From contig JAOTOL010001138.1 in NCBI GenBank assembly GCA_034440575.1, positions 231,501 through 295,500 on the forward strand: a stretch of 64,000 bases of DNA. Direction: 5' to 3'. Source of the DNA: Imbricaverruca yamaguchii. Its lineage: Eukaryota; Arthropoda; Thecostraca; Neoverrucidae. Below are positions 1 through 11,719 of this stretch, in pieces (the stretch's first letter is position 1; each line of letters opens with the position of its first letter). A model generated the notes under the pieces. The model was not told where the DNA came from. It saw only the letters and a list, made by a program, of their open reading frames with translations, and did no database searches. Both the position numbers and the translations under genes were made by a program.

Positions 1-460
1 TTGAAAAACATAATTATAAACATATAGTGAAACTTCTCAATTTTATATATGGAAGAGGCGTCATGATTCCGATAGATGCCGATGTTATTCGCAATTGATT
101 TTCTCGAAGGAAAACTATCCAGATTGGAGATGTAGAGAAGACAGATTAATGTGATATGCTGAGTTTGGCGGTAACCTGCAGAAATATGTGTATTGCGATA
201 TTAGTAGTCTACAATTACATGTGTTCCACTGTCAACTTAACACAACAAAATATATGCGATGCGACCTCTGCCAGTGGTGATGTTGACTTGCGCGATTCCT
301 TCCACTGTGCTCGTTGTCGGTAGCGGGGCTTGCTTGCTTGCTCTCCTTTGGATCTGCTTTGATGTTTTGTAGGTCATGGTGGCCATGCAAATATAAAGAT
401 ACATATTCAATCTGCATACATTTTCCGTACATCATATCTTTTTCAGTGCCATGTTGCTCA
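1..460. other. no gene seen
   Basis: I see no convincing coding region, RNA gene or named repeat in this stretch. The short open frames on both strands have no recognisable motif. Confidence 0.5.
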
Positions 461-656
461 ATCTGTTCGCCACACTCGAAAATGCAAACAAATGCGAAGA
501 TGAAGAATATGTGTCAATCGAAGCTGCCTGTAACGCCTCCGATTAAGTATAACTAAGTTGTACTTAGTTGTGCTTAATCGGAGGCGTCGTTGACCACTTC
601 GATTGACATGATTTTCATCTTGCACTAATTATTTGTATTGTATGTGGCGAACAGAT
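461..656. repeat. long imperfect palindrome (foldback hairpin)
   Basis: The two halves are reverse complements around a centre near 558/559. The outer ends pair as ATCTGTTCGCCAC (461-473) with GTGGCGAACAGAT (644-656). Inner blocks pair as TGTCAATCGAAG (512-523) with CTTCGATTGACA (597-608), and CGCCTCCGATTAAG with CTTAATCGGAGGCG next to a very short loop. Arms are about 95 bp with small gaps. No coding frame runs through it. It could be a foldback MITE or a source of a long hairpin RNA; the sequence alone does not decide. Confidence 0.85.
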
Positions 657-1061
657 GGTGCAGAGTGCAGTCCATATCTTTAAGAAATGCAACATTGTAA
701 AAGTCTTAGCTATAGCAAAATTTCACATGTTGCTTATTATTCAAAATTCATTCATAATCAACTGCCTCATTATATTAGGCCTCTTTTCACGGAATCGGTG
801 AATACCCGTTTTCCGCAAAGTTACAAAATCACTTCCAACACAGCCATTGAAACAAAAATTATCGTCTCCTCACAATTTAATGTTTTGGACCTAAGCTTTG
901 GAATACTACCATAGCAAAACATTTCCTGCATGCAGAGATGCCAACTCCTGAGATTGTTCTTCAGAAAAATCACATTAAGACGTACTTCTTGAGCAAATAC
1001 TAAATGACTTGTGCACTCACTATGTCTGTTGGATACCAGGGGAATACACTTGTGCCTGTAT
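657..1061. other. no gene seen
   Basis: No supported feature. Open frames here are short and lack motifs. Confidence 0.4.
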
Positions 1062-1092
1062 AGATGTGTGTGTGTGTGTGTTTGTGTGTGTG
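1062..1092. repeat. (TG)n microsatellite
   Basis: An alternating TG run with one TTTG interruption, directly before the LINE fragment. Confidence 0.9.
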
Positions 1093-1094
1093 CA

Positions 1095-1912
1095 CTTTTT
1101 ATTTGATTGTCACCAACGACCTTGGATCTAATCTCCCAGACGGAAAACAGGTCGCCTACGCGGATGACGTGCAATTTTTGGACTCAGACACCCGGCAAGT
1201 TTGGGAGTATTAAAACAACGAGTAGAGCACATCTTGAGTATGGCTCTAACTTCGTTTACCCGAAATCTGGTGAAAATCAACCATAGCAAAACGGAACTAA
1301 TAGTTGTAAAATCTCGGCGTCTGAAACTGGACGAAAAATTATCTATCACATTTGGGGACAACAAAATCAAACCCTCGCCCCACGCCAAAATTATCGCATT
1401 TAGGTAGATTCAGCTTTATCATTGGAAAAACAAATGTCCCAAGTAACTCCACTGCTACTGTGCTCTCATCGGACTGTCAATTACGGAACAACATTCACCC
1501 GAAACGAAAACGTCACTGGTTCAGGCATTGGTTTCCCCCATATCATTTACAATATGACTGTTTGGGGAGCTGCAACAACGCTCAGAAACACCGAATTCAA
1601 AAGGTCGCCAATTTCGGCGCACGTATTGTCTCTGGCTAAGTCGACGAGAGCACATTACAGCGACGCTAGAGGTCCAGGATTGGTTGAAGTTCGACAGCAT
1701 GCTTCAACAGCGCGATTTAGCCATGGCTGGAAGGCTCCTTGCAACATCTGACCCCCTTACATTGCAACAGTTCCGTTCCGAAATCTCCGTAGGAGCACTC
1801 GAGGAACTGACGCAAATAAATTAGAGCTGTTCCGCATTAATTCGGAAGCTGCGAAGCGCAGCTTTCTTTATCGGGCGGCCAGCACGTGGAATAATAGGGT
1901 TGATGTTCAGGG
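1095..1912 (+). pseudogene. decayed non-LTR retrotransposon reverse transcriptase
   Basis: Translating in pieces across frameshifts gives a reverse-transcriptase tail of the Jockey/RTE-like kind. The palm motif YADDVQFLDS lies near 1150-1185. It is followed by a block containing FTRNLVKINHSKTELIVV (about 1250-1305), then YNMTVWGAATTL (about 1550-1590) and a C-terminal block reading FRINSEAAKRSFLYRAASTW (about 1830-1890). At least three frame changes and several stops make it non-functional. It is distinct from the CR1-like family elsewhere in this window: the thumb and C-terminal sequences do not match. It is interrupted on its 3' side by a SINE, and its 3' tail may resume after 2102. Confidence 0.75.
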
Positions 1913-2102
1913 GCGTATTTGGTTTGGCTATTGGCTATTGGCTTTACGACACATCCACCGTTGAGTCATGTAGCGTCGCCAATCTCTCACGCCGACTGGT
2001 CGCGGGTGAAGAGTAGCAACAGGTGAGACCCGAACCCGCAACCTTTCGATTGTGAGACGACCAACTTATCCCTAGACTACTCGCCCCCTGTAGCGTATTT
2101 GA
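1913..2102 (-). mobile_element. tRNA-derived SINE, family B, with target duplication
   Basis: On the minus strand, from about 2092 down, a tRNA-like head contains an A-box region (GAGTAGTCTAGGGATAAG) and a B-box GGTTCGGGTCT. It is followed by a body including CACCCGCGACCAGTC and GGCGACGCTACATGACTC, and a tail of TTGGC/CCAATA repeats. Flanks GCGTATTTGG (1913-1922) and GCGTATTTGA (2093-2102) form a one-mismatch target-site duplication. The same body occurs at 43955-44095 and 63710-63770. It interrupts the decayed LINE just upstream. Confidence 0.75.
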
Positions 2103-4700
2103 TGGCATGTTTTACCATTTTATATTTTTCCATTTGACGTCTTGCGTTATTTAGTGCTTTTTATACTTCGAGCTTCTCTTTTATTATTGAATCAGGTATT
2201 AACGCGAGTGCTGACAAGCCATGACTATGGAGTATTCAATATACGACTATGGCAATGATTATGACTATCAAGGCTTTGCGACCATAAAGCATATTCTCAA
2301 AAAAAAAGTATGATGAATTCCTTGGCAGAAGCAAGGACATGACATAACAAAGCGATTAAGCATAAAGCATTCGCCTGGTGGACCAGGCGCGATCTCCTCG
2401 GGGAGCACCACCAAGTGAGAAAAATAAATCCGGTGAGCTCAAACTTCACAAAGACGCTAAAATTTGCCACCGTGATCACCTTGGCTGAAACGAAATAGAG
2501 AGAAGAGGCTGCAATAGACCGTTCCTGTGGGAACGCCATTCTGTGGGACGCAGAAGGCACAGCCAAGGTGGAAGCTCCCTCCCCTTAGCAAACAAAAATA
2601 CACTAGAGCAGGCAAGAAATTGTGAGATTTTCACAACTTGAAATCCTAAATTTTCGTTTCGCCGAACGCTTTCCTTTTTCGAACCATCTTTTTTTAGTCG
2701 ATCCTCCCTTAGGAAATTCCTAGCTGCGCCCCCGGAAGGACGTGCCTTTAGTGTAAGTAACCTCAGGATTCCAGGGAATGCTTTAATACATTTTCACTGT
2801 GGGAACGATTTCGAAAACGAGGAATTTTGTCGGGAAGTGCCAACTTAACCCTGAATTATTAGCTTCTTAGATGGTTAGCACAATTTTCGTCCCCAGCTAG
2901 CATATCAACAAAGGCTCCGCTTGATCCGCCAATGGGCAAAGTTATCCGAGTGAAGTGACCGTAGCTTCAGTTTCAGATGTCTCACGGAAGATCACTTTAA
3001 ATAAATTTTAGCAGCGATGTGGAGTAAAGCGTGATATGTGCCGGAACAATAATGCATTTGAAGCTTTAGTAATTCGGGAAAAATGACCAGAAAATTCACG
3101 AACCTGTGCTCGAGCCACACCTACAAAAGAAAAGTGTCACGATGCCGCGATTAACCTTGAATATTTGCTTTATTTTAAGAAGCCTGGTATTTGTGGAGAG
3201 TAAGCAGTTTTACTACGATCGTCAAGTGAGTGCGACACCCTTTTGCTCGCGCAAGGAAGGGCGCAGCACCCCAGCGCCACACACGTTCCGTCGCCCATGC
3301 TGCCAGACTACAGACATGGCATCGCAATCACTGTAGCGGAACCCTTAACGTTTCAGGAACACCTCTGCAGTCTGAAAGAGCACACCCCAGCTATTGTAAA
3401 GGCAACCACGCATTGTGCAGAGTGGCTCCGAGCCGTTAGAGGCGCCATCAATGTGCAGAGTGTTACCTGCGGCACTGCAAGAGCCTCCAGAGGGACACCC
3501 CAGACGTTGTAGGACATCCATGCAATGTGCAGAGCGAGTACTTCAGCTGTTGTAGGGGCGCCCCATGATATTTAAAGGCTCACACCAGATGCTTAGACAT
3601 CCGCGAAGGGAATACAATTCCAGTAATTGTAGAGAATTCCTTGTCTTGTTGAAAGAGCATCCTGTGCAGCGCAGGGGACATGGCCAACAGTAAAGTAGCA
3701 TACCATTCCATCCCAAAAGTCATGAGGCATGAGGCATTGTGGGACCTGTTGTAGATACAAAGTGCATCAAACTAGTGTCTGTTCTTTACCAAAGTTAGAC
3801 AGCAGTATATTTTTCGAGCACCAGCTCCCATATATTTGCCAAAATGACATATTCGTCATTAGGACATTCTCAGCTCACAAATATTGTTTTTCGCCACTGC
3901 GCATTCCCAGACCTTCCAATGTACCGTGTCTGAAAGTTCAGAAAATATCCAGGATGTTGAAACAAATTGGCCAGGTCACAAGGGTGTCATATGCAAGGTC
4001 AATGCTTCAGGTTTCCGAGTCTGATGGACAACTATTGGTGATATTGTATGGAAATGTTGCTACCTACTGCATCACACTGATATGGGCAGACATGGACATT
4101 GTTACCACAAAGTGGCACCATGCTGTGCAGTAGCGGAGAGTGTTCGGTCCCTTCGGTGGGTGGTCATAAGTCCGTAGTGTCCAGTGATGAGCTTTCATGG
4201 CGAATCCCGGGATTAGCGGCGGCGGCCGCCGACATCAACAGACCGCCTGTCGCTGGGGTGGACGGAGTTTTGTATTCACGGTGGATGGTTACAAAGGTGG
4301 GCTGATGGAATTTGAAACAAAGACGCGGTCCCACGCCAGACTACCGGCTGCCTTCCATATTTCCATTCGAAGATGCAGCCATCACTCACATATACCAATT
4401 TATGGTAATAATGGGGACGGGGATACCTTCCACCTGAACAGAAGTACGTGGCGAGCAGTCACCTGTTGTGCACCATAATATTGGGCGTGTCAATAAATGT
4501 CTAGAAAGATCGCTGTTCTCCACCGCTAGCTGTGCACAGCAGAGATGGCAGAATGCACGGGGCGCTGTTTCCCCTTGCGCGAGCCAGTGTGTGTATTGGG
4601 TGAGTCACACCTGATTGGTAAGCTCACTAAAACCATTTAGGTACTGTCCCTAGGTACCATGCTTCATAAAATAAAATATAAGTCTCAAATGTTAACCGCT
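2103..4700. other. no gene seen; possible LINE tail and degenerate minisatellite
   Basis: The first 150 bases may be the displaced 3' tail of the LINE. Around 3340-3700 phrases such as ATGTGCAGAG and CAGCTGTTGTAGG recur at irregular spacing, suggesting an old minisatellite. Nothing coding is convincing. Confidence 0.35.
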
Positions 4701-6016
4701 ACATCCTGACAAGTTATGTAGTCCATGTCTCGGGCAGCATGGCGACTTCGGCAATAGGCGCTATTAGTCCAATACATATCTCTGCTATCGCCTAATGAAG
4801 CAGGACCTCGGGTAGCATGTTAGCTGGGTGGGCAAGTGTCCTGCAAGTAGAACGAGCTTGAACCCAGTCAGTTCAGTGTATCCACCCAGCTAAATTCAGT
4901 AAAATAATATGGCAGGTTGAAGACAAAGGTCTTCAACGCGCAGACAAAGGTCGCACAGACAAAGGTCTGTGCGACCAGGCGTCTATCTCGCCAATACAGT
5001 TGCTATTCCGGACAGCTGTGCGGCTCGAGAATGTAGGCACGTTTCTGGGCCACTCGGGCACCGTTCTTCGCAATGTGCAGAACAATTATTAGCTATGTAT
5101 GCTCTACTGAGATGAAAAGCATCTGTCTAAGCAGTTAGATGCTTTGAGAATGCAAGCGTCCTCCTGGGTCAGCCCGTGCTGTCATCTCGGGGACATTTTA
5201 AATTTCAGATGGAATCTCGCTAGTTCACTTTAGCTCTTAGAGGTCTTCTTCTTCCGTCAAGGGCACTTAGAAATCAAATGATCATCACAGCCCTCTCTGG
5301 CCATCAGGCACCCTGTTTACTCCCCAGCTTTTGGATGTCCGCTTAAGCTGAGATTGCTCTTTCCAGCTGGCATAGGCATTCCACGGGGACACGGGGCACA
5401 TGAAACAGCACCCCGGAACAGAAGTCTTGCTTGATGTATTTAGTTATTTTTGAAAGCGGTCTCTGTTTCATGACATTTTTTCGTCAACCCACCCCCTTCA
5501 GAAACTTCTGGCTGCGCCACTGCCTAACTATGCCACTGGAACGTAGCATGAATATTACTGGGCATACCTGGGCATCCTCAAAATCCCCCTATACAAATTC
5601 GAGGTACGCCCTTGGTCTTAAGTGTAAGCAAGCTTATTCCATGCAAGGGAACACGAGCGCCAGGTCTCCTCTACTTAAGCCCGAAAGCGGTCAAGGCGGA
5701 ATAATCGGCCACAGCACATACTAAATCTGAATCCGCCCCTGGGGTACTTAAACACAGAAATTTCCTATTCGTAAAACCAGTGACTCAGCTTAGAAATCGC
5801 CGACACGTACTTTAATCCAAGGAGCATTCATTCAAATATCCCGATTTTCACAAGCTAAATAAATGCATGGACACGGCCAATGCGGCGAGCAATCCACGTT
5901 CTACTCCCATGTGTCGCCGATCTGGCGGATGCGCCTGGAAGTTTTCGCGCAGTGTCTCCCATTGGTAGACTACGGTGGAGACACAGTGAACCGTACGGCC
6001 GATTATGGCGTGCGGT
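4701..6016. other. no gene seen; short CAGACAAAGGTC triplication
   Basis: At about 4919-4975 the 12-mer CAGACAAAGGTC occurs three times, the last within the palindrome GCACAGACC/GGTCTGTGC. The rest is anonymous. Confidence 0.45.
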
Positions 6017-6470
6017 CGTCAGCTGATATTATAGGCTTTGAGCATTATAAGTTCCGAGCATTATAGGTTCTGAAGCATTATAGGCTTTGAGCTTTAGTGG
6101 TTTTGAAGCATGAGCTGTTTCGAGAGTTACGCTTTCTGAATATTAGTTGAAACGAAGCATTATAGGAATTGAGCATTATAGGTTTTGAAGCATTATAGGT
6201 TTTGAGCATTATACGTTTTGAAAGTTCCCACATGGAGTAGTATTAGAGACTTTGAAGCATTATAGGATTTGAGTATTATATTTTCCGAACAACCATACGT
6301 TCCGAGCATTATGTGGTTTGAGGCATTATAGGTTTCGAGCATTATAGGTATTGAACATTCCATTCCCCGAAGACAACTATTTAGAGGCCCTGAAGGATTA
6401 TGAGTTTTGAGTATTATAAGTTCTGAAGCATTATAGGTTTTGAGTATTAGAGGTTCTGATATGTCCCTGG
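6017..6470 (+). repeat. degenerate tandem repeat, GCATTATAGGTTTTGA type
   Basis: About twenty imperfect copies of a unit near 18-22 bp built on GCATTATAGGTTTTGA, with variants such as AAGCATTATAGG and GAGTATTATA. It directly precedes the 290-bp array that follows, so it may be the edge of that composite. No coding frame. Confidence 0.8.
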
Positions 6471-7680
6471 TCTCGCAATTTAACAGCCAAGGTCCAACGC
6501 AAACAGGTTTCTTCGGTTGCGTCCCATTTTTTCGTTTTTAACCACGCCCGTCTCAATATGGTATCAGGCGATAGCCTGTGGTAAACCATCGTGTAACATT
6601 TCAAATCGGTACATGTCCAGGTCAAACTTCTAGGTCAAAGGTTAGATGGCGATAGGGAAGCGACATCGGCTGAACGCGAGATGCGGTTGCTATCGCTTCA
6701 ATTTACATCAAACGGGCGTCCCTCGACGCGGCTTGCTATGCAGTATCAGAAAGCTAAACAATCTGTTTCCTCTGGGACGTAGGCCACGCTGATCCTTCAG
6801 GTCTCCTATTTTTTCGTTTTCTCTCAAGCCTGTCCAAATCTGGCATGAAGCAATAACTAGTGGTGAACACTCAAGTAACATTTCAAATCGGAACATGTCA
6901 AGATCAAAGGTTTAAATGGGTTCTTGGATGTCCTCGCGTTTCGTCGCTTTGGCTTCAAGTTGCAGAACATGGATGTCATTCGCGTTGTCTTGTTGTGCAT
7001 TATCAGAAAGTTGATATTTCGAAATAATCTCTACGGGTCAAAATTCAAGGTAATTTATTTGGTCGCTTTACATTTTTTATGGGTTTCCCCAAGCCTACCC
7101 AGATCTACTATGAAGCGACAACCCATAGTGAACCCTCGAGCAACATTCTTAAACCGGGATATGTCAAGGTCAAACGTCCAGGTCAACTTATCCACATCTG
7201 GTACCAAGCAATAACAGAGGTGCAACCTCAAGTAATATTTCAAACCGGGACATGTCATTATCAAACCACAAAACCGATTGGTTAGCTTACATTGTTTGAA
7301 GTCATCGCGCCTCATCGTTATGTCTTCAATTTTCATCACGTGAAATCATTCAACGTGCCGTGTCGTACTCTAACAAACTGTTCAGGAAAAAAGACGAAAT
7401 TTCGAAGTCAAAGGTCGTACCATTTCTTACGTCGCCCCGTGTTTCTTTTGTTCTCCACAGCTACCTATGATTGGTGTCAAGAGATAGCTCGTGGGCATCC
7501 TTCGAGTAATCATTTGAACCCGGGACATGTCAGATGAAGTCTCAAGGTCAATGGTTAGGTTAATATTCAGAGCCCTCACGTTTCGTTGCCATGGCTTCAA
7601 TTTGCATTATGTGGGTGTCCTTCGACGTGGCTCGCCGCACGGTATCAGAATGCTGTGATATCGAAATAATTTCAAAGGTG
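6471..7680 (+). repeat. array of about 290-bp repeat units rich in AGGTCA
   Basis: Successive units carry, in order, a TTCGTCGC..GGCTTCAA block, a GTATCAGAAAG block, a CCAAACCTACCCA-like block followed by GGTATCAAGCGATAG, then ACATTTCAAACCGGGACATG and GTCAAGGTCAAA. Around four diverged units are recognisable. The same array lies at 56230-57176 and 59785-60430. AGGTCA half-sites recur in every unit. I see no conserved reading frame. Confidence 0.75.
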
Positions 7681-7990
7681 TCGAAGGTCGGACGTGTGTA
7701 AAATGATTGAGTGTAGTAAAAATAGGAGGGTCAACATGCTAACCTTTTCAGAGGGACGCATTTTCCTGGCCTGAGGGACGCCACCTTCCACGTGGGGGTA
7801 CATGCCCTCAGTTTCAGACCCTTTAAGCTCCCTGGTTGTCATTGCATCAAAATGTGTCCCCGTAAAACAGGAAAGCATGGGAAAGGAAATTGCATGTTCA
7901 TATGTGTTACCATAAAACCATCGTCCAATATTTTATGTTTTTTCCTGCTACAAGACGGCAACGTTGAACATACTTACAGGGTACCTACCT
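7680..7990 (+). repeat. 3' module of the composite repeat
   Basis: Blocks AGGTGTCGAAGGTC, ATGATTGAGTGTAGT, GAGGGACGCATTTTCC and TGTGTCCCCGTAAA match, in the same order, a second copy at 60430-61245. A shorter piece is at about 13603-13700. It always follows the 290-bp array in the two long copies, so array and module move or duplicate together. Function unknown. Confidence 0.65.
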
Positions 7991-8816
7991 CGGCAATGTC
8001 AATATGAATTAAGGCAGTCAAGCAATCAATTCCTGAAAACGCGACATTAATTCACGATCACGACTAGGCAAAACTACCGTAAACAAAAAAAAAATCGAAC
8101 GACGACTCAACAAGCCACCAAGAGATGACTGATTTCCAATTCCTAATTTACAACTACATTCCTAGGTGACGACCACATTGGTCGGCGGGACGCCGTTCGT
8201 CGGCTCTTGGGCGACCACAGATATGCCATTGGTTTTGCATTGTAGTTGTCAGAAAAGCGACGTCCTGTGCCGACGGGAGGTTCTAGTATAAGCATGGGTA
8301 GGTCAGAGGAACGGGATATTTAATATACGCTCCTAGTATTCGCGCAAATGCTTACTTTTCAGGTTGCATGTGAATTAACAACAAAAAAGGACTTTTGTTT
8401 AGATAGCAGAACATAAAATGAAATGTAAAGACAAAAATGCAGCATAGCTTAACCTAACCTATCCTAACCTCCCTTTGAAGAAAATGCTTCGTTACCTATG
8501 TCCAGGGGTAAAAAAAAAACATCAAGTTGGTCGCCGACCAAACCGAAGCAATCGTGCGTGGTCTCCTACCCAAAAAGCGTACAAGGAGGTAAATGAGCAA
8601 TATGAGCACGTGGCACTCTGCCTTCGAATACGAATTCGTTGCTGCTATTTGGTTGTCCGGCAACCATGAAGGACCGTGCACACGAAAGATAAACCAAGCA
8701 TTAATTCCGATCAATATACCGGGCCCACTAGCAGTTTACAAAATACACGTGAAATTGATTATGACAAAGAGCCTTCGCCAGTCCCCATCTTATCGACTGT
8801 AACAAAAACTAGCAAC
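7991..8816. other. no gene seen; short telomere-like CCTAA stretch
   Basis: About 8447-8472 reads AACCTAACCTATCCTAACC, close to the arthropod TTAGG repeat on the opposite strand but too short to be more than an interstitial trace. The rest is anonymous. Confidence 0.4.
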
Positions 8817-8997
8817 ATATGGAATGTCGTGCCCAGCTAAATCCGCTTGGTCATTCTGGCTCCAGTTTATTGTTGTGTATGGAATGTCGTGCCGAACTAA
8901 ACCCGTTCGGTCATTCTGGCTCCAGTTTATTGTCGTATATGAAATGTGCCCAGCTAAATACGATCGGTCATTCTGGCTCCAGTTTATTGTTGTACAC
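8817..8997. repeat. three tandem copies of a 60-bp unit
   Basis: GGTCATTCTGGCTCCAGTTT recurs at exactly 60-base steps, with unit starts at 8821, 8881 and 8941. Units differ by a few substitutions, and the third has a small deletion. Open frames cross it on both strands only because 60 is divisible by three; no known domain. Confidence 0.9.
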
Positions 8998-9741
8998 GTT
9001 AAAAAAAAAATATTGTGCACATGACTCGTCACCCCAGTTATAGCAAGTTGCCTTTTTGCCCCTCCACACATGAAAGAGAAGAATACGGACTGGATGTTTA
9101 TTGGCGAATGGCTGAATCAATTCACATTTACAAATTTTGGACCGGTCGAGCTTCAGCAAAATTTAACATGCGGATTTCAATTGGGGTAAACTTATTGTGC
9201 GGTTCATTTTGCCTGATGGCAACAGTTAGGGTCAAGGGTGTGCATTCTCACAATAAGCGCGCGAAACCTTTTTTTATTGGGAGCAAAACTATGGGCTAAA
9301 CTATGATTTTTCAAGTGGTGTGAAACGAAAAATGAGCCGCCACAAATAAACAATTTGGCATCATATTAAAAATCAGAAAACTGTGGGCAGTTCCTGAGAG
9401 TGTGCGTTGTGTACAATTGCGGTGAGAGATAAGCGATTTCCCAGGTGCGTTTTACTAATATCTGAAATATCCACTCGATATTTCCACACATTCATACGAT
9501 CATAACCATTTCCAAGTAACTGAGTGTGTTGCAAGTCTAGAACACCTCTGTCCGAGCACGCGCAAGGGCAACACTAATTATATTTCTTTGGAAGTCCTTT
9601 TAAATATATTCAAACGCTCTGATTTATCCTTTGCCGTGAATCCCATGTACACAGATCCAGTAGAGAAAGGCTTGGTTAGATAGTGTATCACACAACCACG
9701 ACAAAAGTTTAGACAGCGGTTTGTGGACAAACCGCTAACTT
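8998..9741. other. no gene seen
   Basis: No supported coding or RNA feature. Confidence 0.4.
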
Positions 9742-9783
9742 CCCCTGGTGGGCTAACTGCCACCAGGGGCAGTTAGCCCACCA
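9742..9783. repeat. overlapping alternative hairpins
   Basis: TGGTGGGCTAACTGCC (9746-9761) pairs perfectly with GGCAGTTAGCCCACCA (9768-9783) around a 6-base loop. A competing stem pairs CCCCTGGTGG (9742-9751) with CCACCAGGGG (9760-9769). The two stems share bases and cannot form together. Confidence 0.8.
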
Positions 9784-9894
9784 CCGGAGGAGTCGCGCCC
9801 AGCCCGCGCGCAGCGCCAGCGGCGGGAGACGCAAAACAAAACTGTTGCACGCAGAACAGATGAGTCGCAGGAGATAACGGCGACATCAGCGAAG

Positions 9895-10494
9895 ATGAAC
9901 AACATTGAGGCGCTGTTGCAGGGTACCAGGGCGTCTGCTACAGCTGACCAGCGCTCAGTGACCTCATACCATACTCAGACCAGTGCAGAACCACAACGGC
10001 GGGAGGCAACAGCAGGTGACGCCACAGGCGCACCTCCGCCTCGCCAATGGAACGCCGCAGCTCCAGCAGCAGCAGCTGGCGATCACAACGCGAGAAGCCG
10101 TGCGGTGATGGGGAGAGTCGTGACGTCGTCAAGGACGACACGAGGTGACGACACGGGACGCTGGGCAAGATGCAACGCCGGCGTCGCCAGCGACGATAGC
10201 CGCTACAAAATGTCTTGGGAGAAGGTGTTGGGATCTGCTCCGTCCATTGGCATCTCTAACTTGCCTCGAGCTATAGGCGCTCGTGTTTGTGACCCGAGCC
10301 TGACATCTGCCCGACCGCATACCAAATACAGAGTAGCTCAGTACGAGCCGGTGTGTCTTGGGAGAATGTGTGTACGTGCACGAGAGTGGTCACCACTGCT
10401 CCGCACAACCAGGACACAATCGAACATATCAAAACATAACAAAGACAACCACCCAACTGCCTTCAATTTGATATACCTACACACACCAATTTGA
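9895..10494 (+). CDS. hypothetical 199-residue open frame, low complexity
   Basis: The frame starts at an ATG and is rich in Ala, Arg, Thr and Ser, including an AAAPAAAAGD run near residue 55. I recognise no domain. The GC-rich context and the start MNNIEALLQG are reminiscent of the beginning of a retrotransposon gag, but the following sequence does not hold a gag pattern. The first 100 residues resemble a repetitive leader; the last 60 look non-coding. It may be chance. Confidence 0.25.
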   Translation: MNNIEALLQGTRASATADQRSVTSYHTQTSAEPQRREATAGDATGAPPPRQWNAAAPAAAAGDHNARSRAVMGRVVTSSRTTRGDDTGRWARCNAGVASDDSRYKMSWEKVLGSAPSIGISNLPRAIGARVCDPSLTSARPHTKYRVAQYEPVCLGRMCVRAREWSPLLRTTRTQSNISKHNKDNHPTAFNLIYLHTPI

Positions 10495-10985
10495 TAAATA
10501 TGAAGACGCCCACGATTGTGATAATGCTCGCACCAGCCACTTTGGCGAGTGGCCGGTGCAATTGTCCCCCGCTATAGGCTTAGGGCTACTGGACTGGCTG
10601 AGAGTGACCACAGTTCATACTCATACCTACAATGTGAGATATGCCATAGTTTTCACGAGAGTCGTGCTGGTCAATATTTGGTGTAAGTCACTATTCAAAA
10701 TACTCTCCTATTTTGTCATTTGTCCATGGAACCAGCGAGCGGGGAGCATATACCTAAATGGGGAATATTACGTTTGCTTTACAACTAGCTAGTTGCCTGC
10801 ATTATGGCCTTATACGAACAAAAAGACTTTGATGATCCGATTGGCGTACTCTGAACTCAGGGAGTTAAATCAACCAGAAGCAGGTAGGCAAAACACAGAA
10901 TAAATGTCCGACCTTTGTTAGGGACTGTCTACTGGCTCAATGCTTGTAACCTAATGCCTAGCCTCACGGCATTTCAGACCATGCT
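10495..10985. other. no gene seen
   Basis: No supported feature. Confidence 0.4.
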
Positions 10986-11465
10986 TTTTCACTTCCTCCA
11001 GAAGATGCAACTTTGGGTGGACTTTTCCGTCTTATGACGAGCGATCACCGTCCCCGCCACTTTCTGTCCGATTGAACCTCTCACAAACCAAGGTAACTGC
11101 GCTCCATTCCTCGCTACACGCTCGATTATAGGCCCCGCGTGGGGCACCTCCGGACCATTCCAACGAATAATCAACTCTTTCTCCGCGTTGGTGTGCTGTA
11201 GCGACCGATGAAGTCCAAAAACGTTCTTCACGCAGCTGCCTATGCTCTCTACCACACTCTCCGCTGGGGATATAAGCCATAGCCGGGCAACGAGGTCGAG
11301 ATACGGTGTCATCGTCTTACCCCCTTCCGCCATGCCCCTCAAATCCACGTAGAGCTGCTGGTTGGCACTGGCGGTGATGCGTTGAAGAGCATGGTAGGTG
11401 GCCCTGACAGACTCTCCTGGTAACAGGTTGGGAATGAGCCTCTCTATGAAGTCGGCTTACTGCTA
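10986..11465 (-). pseudogene. C-terminal fragment of a transposase-like protein
   Basis: On the minus strand a frame of about 150 codons ends at 10989 and contains SPAESVVESIGSCVKN followed by EKELIIRWNGPEVPH and then a basic C-terminus. Upstream codons in the same frame read LIPNLLPGESVRATY. The ES.GS...E..I.WNGP layout resembles uncharacterised domesticated or hAT-like transposase ends, recognised by pattern only. No start codon or upstream catalytic part is present in the same frame; a further piece may lie in another frame up to about 11640. Probably a broken transposon remnant. Confidence 0.4.
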
Positions 11466-11719
11466 CGAGGATTTCCTCTGTCACGCTTGATGTTGGTGAC
11501 GCTTGGATGCACTGGAGATCCGAGGCCCTACGAATCAACTGCATATTCTCTAGCAGCTTGAGATTTTGGCATCCCGTTGTGGAGGCCCTGGCGTCCGTGC
11601 CGGTCTCCCGGCTCGCACACTGCGTCAAGACATGGGCTATGTCTTTGAATATTATAACTTTGAATGTCCCATGAAAACCAGATGAGAGCAATGTACATAT
11701 TTTGACACATATAACCATA

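Noticed and set aside
2330..2520. Small nuclear RNA-like sequence
   Set aside because: The GGTGATCACGGTGG words on the minus strand recalled U1, but neither the 5' splice-site-pairing end nor the Sm site is present.
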